Shown: positions 35,953 to 44,745, numbered from the stretch's first letter. The stretch: DNA of 64,000 nucleotides from Caballeronia catudaia (GCF_001544755.2 NZ_FCOF02000028.1:16117-80116); one strand, 5' to 3'. Translations and numbers: made by a program. Notes: generated from the sequence alone by a model not told the origin.

Positions 35953-36036
35953 GCCGGATCCCGTATTCATGTCGGTTTATTAGCGTTGCCCCGCACAGGG
36001 GCAGAGCAAATAGACCGACACGATTCCGGGATCAAC
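35950..36036. repeat. Dispersed palindromic intergenic element, copy B
   Basis: A second copy of the element at 16883-16975. It shares tcgccggatcccg on the left, tcggtttattagcgttgccc in the inner left arm, and aatagaccgacacg and tccgggatc on the right. The right inner arm is diverged (ggggcagagcaaatag) and the outermost right bases are lost, so the hairpin is less perfect. It sits just after the nucleobase permease stop. Confidence 0.8.
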
Positions 36037-36051
36037 CAAAAAACAAAACCA

Positions 36052-37419
36052 TCACTCCCGCGTATCCGCATCGCCATGCAACCTCATCGGTATATCCGAA
36101 GCAATTTCCCTCACAACCTCCTCAGAATCCCTCCCGCGATTAAACATCGCATTAAGCAAGATAGCAAACACCGCAGCAAGCGTAATCCCGCTATGCGTAA
36201 GCGGCCCCATCCACTCCGGCATATGCGCAAAGAACGTCGGCGCAGCAAGCGGAATCACCCCCACTCCCAAACTGATCGCAACGACAAGCAAGTTATTCTT
36301 GCTATCGAAATCCACCTTGCTCAGGATCTTCACCCCAGTCGCCGCGACCATGCCAAACATCGCAATCCCCGCGCCGCCCAGCACGACAACCGGTATCGAA
36401 GCGATCAAATTCGATAGCTTCGGCAACAGCCCCAGCAGAATCAAAACCACACCCGACACCGCCACGACCCACCGGCTCTTCACGCCGGTAATCCCCACGA
36501 GCCCGATATTCTGCGAAAACGACGAATGCGGAAACGTATTGAAGATGCCGCCGATCACCGTGCCGAGACCATCGGTGCGCAAGCCGCGCGTCGCATCGAC
36601 TCGCGAAACGGGCCGCATCGCGAGATCGCCGAGCGCGAGAAACATGCCGAGCGATTCCACCATGATGACCACCATCACCAGACACAGCGATGCAATGGCC
36701 GCGACATCGAACGTAGGCATGCCGAAGGCAAACGGCCGCACCGGCGCAAACCACGCCGCTCGTCCAATGCCAGAAAAGTCGACGAACCCGAGCGGCAACG
36801 CAATAACAAATCCAATCGCCATGCCAAGCAAAACGGAAATGTTCGCGATAAAGCCTTTCAAATACTTATTGATGAGCAGAATCGCAAGCAGCACGATTGC
36901 CGCAATCATAAGATTCCTCGGCTCGCCGAAATTCGCCGCGCCACGCCCGCCGCCCGCCCAGTTGATCGCCACCGGGAATAGCGTCATGCCGATCGTCAGA
37001 ATGATCGTGCCCGTCACGATCGGCGGAAAAAATCGCATCAGCCGCCCAAAGAACGGCGCGATCAGAATCGCAAACACGCCCGCCGCGATCGTCGCGCCGA
37101 AGATCGCCGTCAGGCCGGCGCCGGACGAAGCCATCGCGACCATCGGTCCGACCGGCGCGAAACTCACGCCCATGATGACCGGCAACCGTATGCCGAATTT
37201 CCACACGCCGATGCATTGCACCAGCGTCACGAGCCCGCATGCAAAGAGATCCGAACTGATCAGAAACGCGATCTGATCCTTCGGCAGCTTCAACGCAGCG
37301 CCGATGATGAGCGGCACCGCGATCGCGCCCGCGTACATCACGAGGACGTGCTGAATGCCGACCGCGAGCATCTGACCCACGGGCAGCACTTCGTCGACGG
37401 GGTGGATCGTTTCAGCCAT
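36052..37419 (-). CDS. NCS2/NAT-family nucleobase permease
   Basis: A 455-residue inner-membrane purine or pyrimidine:H+ symporter of the nucleobase-ascorbate (NAT/NCS2) family with about 14 helices. The NAT signature QNIGLVGITG is present, with the upstream Glu in VMVVIMVESLGMFLALGD (in part) and QHVLVMYAGAIAVPLI in the first helix. It resembles xanthine/urate transporters (XanQ, UapA) more than UraA, but specificity is not assigned. No purine catabolic gene adjoins it. Palindromic element copy B follows its stop and may terminate it. Confidence 0.88.
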   Translation of the reverse strand: MAETIHPVDEVLPVGQMLAVGIQHVLVMYAGAIAVPLIIGAALKLPKDQIAFLISSDLFACGLVTLVQCIGVWKFGIRLPVIMGVSFAPVGPMVAMASSGAGLTAIFGATIAAGVFAILIAPFFGRLMRFFPPIVTGTIILTIGMTLFPVAINWAGGGRGAANFGEPRNLMIAAIVLLAILLINKYLKGFIANISVLLGMAIGFVIALPLGFVDFSGIGRAAWFAPVRPFAFGMPTFDVAAIASLCLVMVVIMVESLGMFLALGDLAMRPVSRVDATRGLRTDGLGTVIGGIFNTFPHSSFSQNIGLVGITGVKSRWVVAVSGVVLILLGLLPKLSNLIASIPVVVLGGAGIAMFGMVAATGVKILSKVDFDSKNNLLVVAISLGVGVIPLAAPTFFAHMPEWMGPLTHSGITLAAVFAILLNAMFNRGRDSEEVVREIASDIPMRLHGDADTRE

Positions 37420-37635
37420 GTGCGCTCCAGCGGTCGAATGATTCAGTCATCCGAGTATTGCATCGCGTGCCCGCCGAAAAAATATTCGCGCTGCTATACA
37501 CGGCATCGCATGCAACCCAGGGCAACGCGGACAAAGCCTCGCCGCTGGCGGAATGAAAGCGCGAGCGTCACCGGCGATGCACTACACTGTCCGACGCGCG
37601 TCACTCATACCAGCGTCGAAAGGGAGTCACTCACG

Positions 37636-37983
37636 ATGAACCTGCTTTTCGTCGACGACAATCACGCCTGCATCGAGACTCTCGTCGACATCGCAAGCGG
37701 ACTGGGTCATACCGCAGCCGTCGCGCACGACGGCGCAGGCTGCCTCGCGCTCACATCGAGCGAGCAATTCGACAGCATCTTTCTCGACATCACGCTTCCC
37801 GACGCCGACGGCCGCGAAATCTGCACCGCGATCCGCGCGCGCGGACCGAGCAGCCGGGCGCGCATCATCGCGATGACAGGACATACCGATTTCGTCGCGG
37901 ACAGCGGCGAAACCAGCTTCGATGGCTATCTGCTCAAACCGATCAGCCTCCAGGCGCTCGAACTCTTTCTACTTTCGCGGTAG
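37636..37983 (+). CDS. Stand-alone receiver-domain protein
   Basis: A 115-residue single-domain response regulator without an output domain. Acidic pocket D7/D8, phospho-acceptor D51 (IFLDITLPD), conserved Thr in the IAMTG block and Lys in LLKPISL are all present, so it should be phosphorylatable. The ATG at 37636 gives a full receiver; the frame is open to 37216 but overlaps the leader and the permease antisense. It lies 265 bp upstream of the stressosome/hybrid-kinase operon and could be a phosphate sink or diffusible partner of those kinases (inferred). Confidence 0.85.
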   Translation: MNLLFVDDNHACIETLVDIASGLGHTAAVAHDGAGCLALTSSEQFDSIFLDITLPDADGREICTAIRARGPSSRARIIAMTGHTDFVADSGETSFDGYLLKPISLQALELFLLSR

Positions 37984-38248
37984 AAAAGCGCACGAGCGTC
38001 AGGAGATTTGACCGGGCTTCTTTCGCGCGATGAGCCGCGCCCGGCAGCAATTGCCGACTCGCCTGTGCGTCTCATCATGCAAAGCGAAATCGCTCGCGCT
38101 ACAAGGCGTTCCGGACTGTCGAATTTTGGGATGGCGTGCTACATTCCGAGCGCCTTGCGTCGCTTAATTTCGATTGTGATCGCGGCAACGCAACAAAAGC
38201 TATGTCGGGCGCGCAGCCCGAAAAACATCTATCGGACGGGGATTCGGC

Positions 38249-39166
38249 ATGGAAATGGTCGGCGGAACGCGGCTTGCTCAATTGTTCAACAACAATCAGG
38301 AGCAACTGCTCGCGGAGTGGTTCGCGCAGCAGCATGCCATTGCATCGCGGCGTGGGCTCGTCGGCGAAGCGGAACTGCGCAACCAGTTCACGCAGTTCAT
38401 CGCGCTTCTGACGACGGCCTTCGGCGCGTCCGAGCGCATCGATTTCAAAGCGCCCGCGTGGCAGGAAGTGCGCTCGTTTCTCGCGGAAATGTCCGGGCAG
38501 CGCGCGCGTCAGGGCTTTACGCCGGTCGAAACGGCGTTGTTCGTGTTTTCGTTGAAGCAGCCGCTCTTCACGCGCCTGCGCGAAGCAGTCGGCAACGATT
38601 CCGCGACGCTCGCCGATCTCACGTGGACGATCAGCACGCTCTTCGACGAACTCGGCCTTTTTACGACCGAAGTGTTTCAGGCGAGCCGGGAGCAGGTCAT
38701 CGTGCGTCAGCAACAGGAGTTGCTCGAACTCTCGACGCCCGTCGTGCAACTGTGGGACGGCATTCTCGCGCTGCCTTTGATCGGCACGCTCGATTCCGCG
38801 CGCACGCAAGTGGTGATGGAGAACCTGTTGCAGAAGATCGTCGAGACGGGCGCGGCCATTTCGATCATCGACATCACCGGTGTGCCGACCGTCGACACGC
38901 TCGTCGCGCAGCATCTGCTCAAGACGGTCGCGGCGGCGCGGCTGATGGGCGCGGACTGCATCATCAGCGGCATTCGTCCGCAGATCGCGCAGACCATCGT
39001 GCATCTCGGCGTGAACCTGTCGAACGTCACGACCAAGGCGACGCTCGCGGCGGCTTTCGTCGTCGCGCTGCAGCGCACGGGCAAGTCGGTGACGGGGGCG
39101 CTCGCGCACGACGCATCGCGCGCGGGCCGTCAGGGCGACGCATTCGATCCGCTGCAACCCGAATGA
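38249..39166 (+). CDS. rsbR: RsbR-type stressosome co-antagonist (RsbRD N-terminus plus STAS)
   Basis: A 305-residue stressosome scaffold protein. The N-terminal half (about 1-150) is an all-helical, RsbRD-like sensor region with no haem or flavin motif visible. The C-terminal half is a STAS domain beginning LSTPVVQLWDGILALPLIGTLD (in part). A phosphorylatable Thr aligned with RsbR regulatory sites is T217 in ITGVPTVDTLVAQ. ACGGGG lies before the ATG. It is the first gene of the operon rsbR-rsbS-rsbT-rsbX-like-kinase-kinase. The signal sensed is unknown. Confidence 0.9.
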   Translation: MEMVGGTRLAQLFNNNQEQLLAEWFAQQHAIASRRGLVGEAELRNQFTQFIALLTTAFGASERIDFKAPAWQEVRSFLAEMSGQRARQGFTPVETALFVFSLKQPLFTRLREAVGNDSATLADLTWTISTLFDELGLFTTEVFQASREQVIVRQQQELLELSTPVVQLWDGILALPLIGTLDSARTQVVMENLLQKIVETGAAISIIDITGVPTVDTLVAQHLLKTVAAARLMGADCIISGIRPQIAQTIVHLGVNLSNVTTKATLAAAFVVALQRTGKSVTGALAHDASRAGRQGDAFDPLQPE

Positions 39167-39228
39167 CGCCGCATCTCGCCATTCGAAGCACGCATCGAAC
39201 GAAACGCGACTGAACGGGGCCTCAAGCG

Positions 39229-39588
39229 ATGGAACGCATTCCGATTCTCACGATGGGCAAGCTGTTGCTCGTCACCATTCAGGTCGACATGCACGACCGG
39301 CTCGCGCTCGCGCTGCAGGACGATCTGACGAACCGTATCGTGAAGGACGGCGCTCGCGGCGTGCTGATCGACATTTCCTCGCTCGATGTGGTCGATTCGT
39401 TCATCGGGCGCATGATCGGCAACACCGCCGCGATGGCGCGCGTGCTCGATGCCGAGACGGTCGTTGTCGGCATGCAGCCATCGGTTGCGATCACGCTCGT
39501 CGAGCTCGGGCTCGCGCTCACGGGCGTGCGCACCGCGCTCAACGTGGAAAAGGGCATGGCACTGCTCGCGAGGGGCGGAACGGTCTGA
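39229..39588 (+). CDS. rsbS: RsbS-type stressosome STAS antagonist
   Basis: A 119-residue STAS-only protein that with RsbR forms the stressosome core and holds RsbT until phosphorylated. Motifs: MGKLLLVTIQVDMHDR, GVLIDISSLDVVDS57 and FIGRMIGNTAAMA. S57 aligns with the Ser phosphorylated by RsbT in Bacillus RsbS. It lies 62 bp after rsbR and 21 bp before rsbT. Confidence 0.92.
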   Translation: MERIPILTMGKLLLVTIQVDMHDRLALALQDDLTNRIVKDGARGVLIDISSLDVVDSFIGRMIGNTAAMARVLDAETVVVGMQPSVAITLVELGLALTGVRTALNVEKGMALLARGGTV

Positions 39589-39609
39589 CGGCCGCATGCG
39601 AACGACTCC

Positions 39610-40050
39610 ATGACGACCTTCAATTCCACAGCCACGCCGAGCTCATCGTCGCCGCCCGATACGCTGCCGGTCCGCTCCGACGAGCAGATCGTGCGGCTGC
39701 GTCAGTTCGTGCGCGAGAAGGCGGTCGCGCAAGGGCTGTCTCTCATCGACCAGACCAAGTTCGTGACGGCGGCGAGCGAGCTCGCGCGCAACACACTCAT
39801 CTATGGCGGCGGCGGCGACGTGCATTGCACGCTCGTCGAGCGTAACGGCCGCCGCGGCCTGAAACTCGAATTCGTCGACAACGGTCCAGGCATTCCGGAT
39901 ATTCAGCGCGCGCTTTCCGATGGCTTCACGTCGGGCAGCGGCCTCGGCCTCGGCCTCGGCGGCGCGAAGCGCCTGTGCGACGAGTTCGATATCCGCTCGG
40001 CGCCAGGCGAAGGCACACACGTTTCGATCACCAAATGGAAACCGTTTTGA
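39610..40050 (+). CDS. rsbT: RsbT-type serine/threonine switch kinase
   Basis: A 146-residue GHKL-fold kinase. The N-box ELARNTLIYGG, G1 box VDNGPGI and G2 box GSGLGLGLGGAKRL are intact, so it should bind ATP and phosphorylate RsbS and RsbR. An extra Ser/Thr/Pro-rich N-terminal stretch of about 22 residues precedes the kinase fold. In Bacillus the released RsbT activates RsbU; no RsbU is seen here, so the downstream fused phosphatase or the hybrid kinases may be its target (inferred). Confidence 0.9.
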   Translation: MTTFNSTATPSSSSPPDTLPVRSDEQIVRLRQFVREKAVAQGLSLIDQTKFVTAASELARNTLIYGGGGDVHCTLVERNGRRGLKLEFVDNGPGIPDIQRALSDGFTSGSGLGLGLGGAKRLCDEFDIRSAPGEGTHVSITKWKPF

Positions 40051-40058
40051 AGGAATCA

Positions 40059-41096
40059 ATGGCCGCGCAGCAGCGCTACGAAATCGCCGATGCGAGCCAG
40101 ATCGCTCATGCGCGGCGATCGATCGGCGAGCTTGCGCGCGGGCTCCGTTTCAACGAAACGACCGCGGGTGAACTCGCGATCGTCGTGACGGAGTGCGGCA
40201 CGAATCTGCTCAAGCATGCGCGGCACGGCGAACTGCTGGTGCGGCCGCTCGTCGATGGTGACGGCGCGTCCCTTCGCTACGGCATCGAAGTGCTGTGCAT
40301 CGACAACGGCCCTGGCATTCACGATCTGCATCGCTGCTTCGAGGACGGCTACACGACCGCAGGCAGTCCCGGCAACGGCATGGGCGCGATCGAACGTCTG
40401 TCGGACGAGCTCGATATCTGGAGCGCGCCGGAACGCGGCACGGTGCTGCGCGTCGTGTTCTGGAATGCGCCGGGCGCGGTGAAGGCGGCTGCCGCGCCGC
40501 TCGCCTATGGCGTCGTGAATTTGCCGCTCGCCACCGAAATCGTCAGCGGCGACGCCTGGTCGTGCCACCTGAATCAGGGCGAATTCACCGTGCTGGTCGC
40601 CGATGGTCTCGGCCACGGCCCGCTCGCGAATGTCGCCGCGATCGAAGCCGCGAAGGTGCTGGCGGCGAACGGCGATCAGACGCTCGAGCGCATCATGGAC
40701 GCCGCCAACGATGCGCTGCGGCCGACGCGCGGCGCGGCGGTCGGCATCGCGCGCATGCCGGCGTTCGCGTCGATGGCGGGCATGAAGGTGTCGTTCGCGG
40801 GCATCGGCAATATCTCGGCGAGCGTGTGGACCGAAGGCACGCACAAGCATCTGGTGTCGCACAGCGGCATCGTCGGGCATTCGGCGCGGCGCGCGCAGCA
40901 GTTCGACGCGCCGTATCCGCCGAACGCGCTCGTCGTGCTCGCGTCGGACGGGCTCACGTCGCGCTGGGATCTCGCGCGCTATCCGGGGCTCGCGATGCGC
41001 CATCCCTCGCTCGTCGCGGCGATTTTGTATCGCGATTTCGCGCGCGGACGCGACGACATCACCGTGTTCGTCGCGCGCACGACCGGGAGCGCATGA
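40059..41096 (+). CDS. RsbX-like PP2C phosphatase fused to an N-terminal GHKL kinase domain
   Basis: A 345-residue two-domain protein. Residues 1-135 form a second GHKL (RsbT/RsbW-like) domain with VTECGTNLLKHA, DNGPGI and GNGMGAIERL. Residues about 150-345 are a SpoIIE/RsbX-type PP2C phosphatase with VADGLGHGP, ASDGL and RDDITVFVA metal-site motifs. It would reset phosphorylated RsbR and RsbS. The ATG at 40059 has GAAGGA upstream; an in-frame ATG at 40035 overlaps rsbT and is less likely. The stop overlaps the next kinase start (ATGA). Kinase and phosphatase activities in one chain are notable. Confidence 0.88.
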   Translation: MAAQQRYEIADASQIAHARRSIGELARGLRFNETTAGELAIVVTECGTNLLKHARHGELLVRPLVDGDGASLRYGIEVLCIDNGPGIHDLHRCFEDGYTTAGSPGNGMGAIERLSDELDIWSAPERGTVLRVVFWNAPGAVKAAAAPLAYGVVNLPLATEIVSGDAWSCHLNQGEFTVLVADGLGHGPLANVAAIEAAKVLAANGDQTLERIMDAANDALRPTRGAAVGIARMPAFASMAGMKVSFAGIGNISASVWTEGTHKHLVSHSGIVGHSARRAQQFDAPYPPNALVVLASDGLTSRWDLARYPGLAMRHPSLVAAILYRDFARGRDDITVFVARTTGSA

Positions 41097-42820
41097 TGAT
41101 GATGCGGGCGCTCTACGCGATGCGGATCGACGGCGAGCGCGATATCGTGGCGGCCCGCGTGAAGGCGCGCGACGCGAGCGCGGCGCTCGGCTTTTCGCCG
41201 CAGGACCAGACGCGCATCGCCACGTCCGTGCTCGAGGCGGCGCGCACGGTGCTGATCGCAGGAAGCGAAGCGCGCGCCGATTTTTTCGTCGATGACTCCA
41301 CGCATCCGCCGCGCTTCGTCGTGCGTTTCATGGCCGGCAAGGGCGCGGGCGAACGGCTGCGCGCCATGCGCAACGACGGCAACGACGCGCAAGCGGCGCT
41401 CGGCCTGCTCGCGGCGCAGCGATTGATGGACCAGTGCGCGATCGCCGACGAAGCCGATGGCGACACATCGATCTCGCTCGCGAAGGCATTGCCCGATAAC
41501 GCGCCGTGCGACGTGCAAGCGGTCGTCGACGTGCTTTCGCGTCAGTCGGGCAATGACACCGCCGCGGAGCTGCAACGCCAGAATCGCGAGCTGATCGCCG
41601 CGCTCGCGGATCTGCGCGAGCGTCAGGAAGAACTGACGCGCCTGACGCGCGAGCTGGAAGACACGAATCGCGGCGTCGTCGCGCTGTATGCGGAGCTCGA
41701 CGCGCGGGCCGATCATCTGCGCCGCGCGGACGAATCCAAATCGCGCTTCCTGTCGAACATGAGTCACGAGTTCCGCACGCCGCTCTCGTCGATCCGCGCG
41801 CTCTCGAAGCTGCTGCTCGAACGCATCGACGGCGATCTCACGGAAGAGCAGGAAAAGCAGGTGCGCTTCATCCGCAAGGCGGCGGAAGACTTGTCGGAAA
41901 CGGTCGACGATCTGCTCGATCTCGCGAAGATCGAAGCGGGCAAGATCGAAGTGCGGGCCACCGAATTCGAAGTCGATACCTTGTTTTCGGCGCTGCGGGG
42001 CATGTTGCGGCCGCTGTCGCCGGGCGGCGCGGTGGAGCTCGTGTTCGATTCGTGCGAAGGCCTGCCGCCCATCCGCACCGACGAAGCGAAGGTCGCGCAG
42101 GTGGTGCGCAACTTCGTGTCGAACGCGCTCAAGTTCACGGAGCGCGGCGACGTGCGCGTGAGTGCGAGTTACGACGACGCGCGCCGGCTCATCACGTTTT
42201 CCGTCAGCGATACAGGCATCGGCATTGCGCCGGAGCATCAGCAGGTCGTGTTCGAAGAGTTCGGGCAAGTCGAGAATCGCTTGCAGCAGTACGTGAAGGG
42301 CACGGGTCTCGGTTTGCCGCTGTGCCGCAAGCTCTGCAAGCTGCTCGGCGGCGATGTATCGCTCACGAGCGCGCTCGGGCGAGGCTCGGTTTTCAGCGCG
42401 ACGATTCCCGCGTTCTACGGCGCCGATTTCGATGCGGCGCATCACGCAGCGAGCGATACGCGGCCCGCGGTGCTGATCGTCGCGAGCAATCCGATCGAGC
42501 GGCTCGACTGCGAAGCGGCCCTGCGCGATTCGCCGTATCGTGCGATAAGCGCCGCGACGCTCGACGAAGCCGGCCGCCTGCTCGCGCGCACGCAGCCCGT
42601 CGCGTTGCTGCTCGCGGTGCGGCCCGCGCCATCGGAAGCGTGGATCTGGCTGGCCGCTTTGCGCGCGCAGGCGGCCACGCGCAGCATTCCGGTCGTCGTG
42701 CTCGGCGAGGCCGAAGATCGCACCGAAGCGCAAGCGCTGGGCGCGACCGCGTTCATCCAGAAGCCAGCGGGCGGCGGTGCGTTGGCGGGCGTGCTGGATG
42801 CGGTGACGGGCAAGGGATGA
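41093..42820 (+). CDS. Hybrid-like histidine kinase with degenerate GHKL N-terminus and pseudo-receiver
   Basis: A soluble 575-residue kinase. Residues about 8-135 resemble an RsbT-like GHKL domain (RDIVAARVKARDASAALGFS, AALGLLAAQRLMDQC) but have lost the N-box Asn and the DNGPG box, so this part is probably a non-catalytic docking domain. A coiled coil (about 160-210) leads to HisKA with H225 (MSHEFRTPLS) and an intact HATPase (NFVSNALKFTE, DTGIGI, GTGLGLPLC). The C-terminal 110 residues have a receiver-like fold, but the phospho-acceptor position is A508 (LLLAVRP). Four consecutive in-frame ATGs occur at 41093-41104; the first overlaps the upstream stop. Confidence 0.87.
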   Translation: MMMMRALYAMRIDGERDIVAARVKARDASAALGFSPQDQTRIATSVLEAARTVLIAGSEARADFFVDDSTHPPRFVVRFMAGKGAGERLRAMRNDGNDAQAALGLLAAQRLMDQCAIADEADGDTSISLAKALPDNAPCDVQAVVDVLSRQSGNDTAAELQRQNRELIAALADLRERQEELTRLTRELEDTNRGVVALYAELDARADHLRRADESKSRFLSNMSHEFRTPLSSIRALSKLLLERIDGDLTEEQEKQVRFIRKAAEDLSETVDDLLDLAKIEAGKIEVRATEFEVDTLFSALRGMLRPLSPGGAVELVFDSCEGLPPIRTDEAKVAQVVRNFVSNALKFTERGDVRVSASYDDARRLITFSVSDTGIGIAPEHQQVVFEEFGQVENRLQQYVKGTGLGLPLCRKLCKLLGGDVSLTSALGRGSVFSATIPAFYGADFDAAHHAASDTRPAVLIVASNPIERLDCEAALRDSPYRAISAATLDEAGRLLARTQPVALLLAVRPAPSEAWIWLAALRAQAATRSIPVVVLGEAEDRTEAQALGATAFIQKPAGGGALAGVLDAVTGKG

Positions 42821-44745
42821 CCATCATGAGAAGCGACTGGAACGAGGTGCTGATCCTCAACGTCGATGACAACGACGGCGCGCGCTATGCGAAAACGCGC
42901 ATCCTGTCGCGCGCGGGCTTCAACGTGATCGAAGCGGCGACGGGCACCGCCGCGCTCGAACGCGTGCGCGCCCAGGCACCCGATCTCGTGCTGCTCGACG
43001 TGAAGCTGCCCGACATCAACGGGCTTGAAGTGTGCAGGCAGATCAAGGCGTCGCCGGAGACGGCGGGCACGCTCGTGCTGCAGACATCGGCGGCGGCGGT
43101 GCATAGCCTCGATCGCATTCGCGGTCTCGAAGGCGGCGCGGACAGCTATCTGACCGAGCCCGTCGAGCCGGCCGAACTGATCGCGCACGTGCGCGCGCTG
43201 TTGCGCGTGCGGCTCGCGGAAAACGCACTGCGTGAAAGCGAAGAGCGCTTTCGCCAGCTCGCCGAGAATATCGACGACGTTTTCTGGATGCTCGATCCCG
43301 CATCCAACGAACTGCTCTATGTGAGCCCGGCTTACAGGCATCTCTTCGATACGGGCGGCGGCGCGCCCGCGCCCGTGCCGGGACCGGATCACTGGTCCGG
43401 CGACATTCTGCCGCTCGACCGCGATCATGTCGCCGATGCGTATCGGCAATTGCTCGCGAACGGCACACCGTATCAGGTGGAATATCGCATCGTGCGAGCA
43501 CATGGCGGGCCGCGCTGGGTGGCGGAGCGCGCGTTCATGGTGCGCGGCGCGGCGGGTCGTCCGGCGCGGCCGGATCGCGTCGCGGGCATCGTCAACGACA
43601 TCTCCGAGCGCAAGGCCGCCGAGCTGTTGCTGCGCGAAGCCGACCGCCGCAAGGACGAGTTCCTCGCGATGCTCGCGCACGAGCTGCGCAACCCGCTCGC
43701 GCCGATTCGCAACGCGGTCGATCTGCTCGATCCCGATCGCGAGCCGTCGGCGCAGCATTTCACGACGGTGCGCGCGATCATCGATAGACAGGTGCGGCAT
43801 CTGAGCCGCCTCGTCGACGATCTGCTCGACGTTGCGCGCATCACGCAGGGCAAGATCACGTTGCGTGAGGAAACGGTGGATCTCGCGGCGGCGATCGCGG
43901 CGGCCATCGAGACCGTCCAGCCCGCGCTCGAACGAAAGCGTCATGCGTTGTCGGTGAAGCTGGCGGACGCGCCGCTCTATATCGTCGGCGACAATGTGCG
44001 GCTCGCGCAGGTGTTCGGCAATCTCTTGTCGAATGCGTCGAAGTACAGCCTCGAAGAGGGCGAGATCGCAATCGAGACCGAGCAGTTCGGCGATGAAGCG
44101 CGCATCGTCGTGCGCGACAAGGGCATCGGCATCGCGCCGGACATGCTGCCGCATATCTTCGATCTCTTCGTGCAGTCGGAAACCTCGCTCGAACGGTCCG
44201 AAGGCGGGCTCGGCATCGGCTTGCCGCTCGCGAAGACGCTGGTCGAATTGCAGGGCGGGCGCATCGAGGCGTTTTCGGCGGGGCCGCAAACGGGCAGCGA
44301 GTTCACCGTGTGGCTGCCGCTCGCGAAAGATGCGCAAGTGGCCGCGCAAGGCGTCGGGGAAACGCTCGCGAACGTGGCGAGCGGCAAGCGCGTGCTGCTC
44401 GTCGATGACAGCGTGGACGCGGCCACCGCGATGGCGCTTTTGCTCGAAGCCGACGGCTTCGACGTGCGCACCGCGCACGACGCGACCGAAGCGCTCGCGC
44501 TCTCCGATATCTTCTTGCCGCAGATCGTGCTGCTCGATATCGGCTTGCCGGGGATGGACGGTTATCGGCTGGCGGCCAAAATGCGCGCGCGCCCCGCGAC
44601 GGCGGATGCGTTGCTGATCGCGGTGACGGGATACGGTCAGGCGCATGACCGGCAGCGCTCGAAGGATGCGGGCTTCGATCATCATTTCGTGAAGCCGGTC
44701 CCATTCGCGGAGATTCAGAGAGCGGTGCAGGGCCGGTTCGCATAA
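42817..44745 (+). CDS. REC-PAS-HK-REC hybrid histidine kinase
   Basis: A soluble 642-residue signalling protein. The N-terminal receiver has D61 (LLDVKLPD) but TEP in place of the usual KP after the fifth strand (SYLTEPVEP). A PAS domain follows (about 140-270), then HisKA with H288 (MLAHELRNPLAP), HATPase (NLLSNASKYS, DKGIGI, GLGIGLPL) and a C-terminal receiver with D574 (LLDIGLPG) and intact KP. The ATG overlaps the preceding stop (ATGA). It is the last gene of the stressosome operon. Phosphotransfer between its two receivers, the pseudo-receiver kinase and the stand-alone receiver at 37636 is possible; no DNA-binding regulator is encoded nearby. Confidence 0.9.
   Translation: MTIMRSDWNEVLILNVDDNDGARYAKTRILSRAGFNVIEAATGTAALERVRAQAPDLVLLDVKLPDINGLEVCRQIKASPETAGTLVLQTSAAAVHSLDRIRGLEGGADSYLTEPVEPAELIAHVRALLRVRLAENALRESEERFRQLAENIDDVFWMLDPASNELLYVSPAYRHLFDTGGGAPAPVPGPDHWSGDILPLDRDHVADAYRQLLANGTPYQVEYRIVRAHGGPRWVAERAFMVRGAAGRPARPDRVAGIVNDISERKAAELLLREADRRKDEFLAMLAHELRNPLAPIRNAVDLLDPDREPSAQHFTTVRAIIDRQVRHLSRLVDDLLDVARITQGKITLREETVDLAAAIAAAIETVQPALERKRHALSVKLADAPLYIVGDNVRLAQVFGNLLSNASKYSLEEGEIAIETEQFGDEARIVVRDKGIGIAPDMLPHIFDLFVQSETSLERSEGGLGIGLPLAKTLVELQGGRIEAFSAGPQTGSEFTVWLPLAKDAQVAAQGVGETLANVASGKRVLLVDDSVDAATAMALLLEADGFDVRTAHDATEALALSDIFLPQIVLLDIGLPGMDGYRLAAKMRARPATADALLIAVTGYGQAHDRQRSKDAGFDHHFVKPVPFAEIQRAVQGRFA

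Noticed and set aside
35833..36417. A + strand frame with a Val-Phe repeat that could look like a repeat protein
   Set aside because: It is produced by the GTTTTT/GTTTTC microsatellite and continues through the palindromic element; no ribosome site or family.
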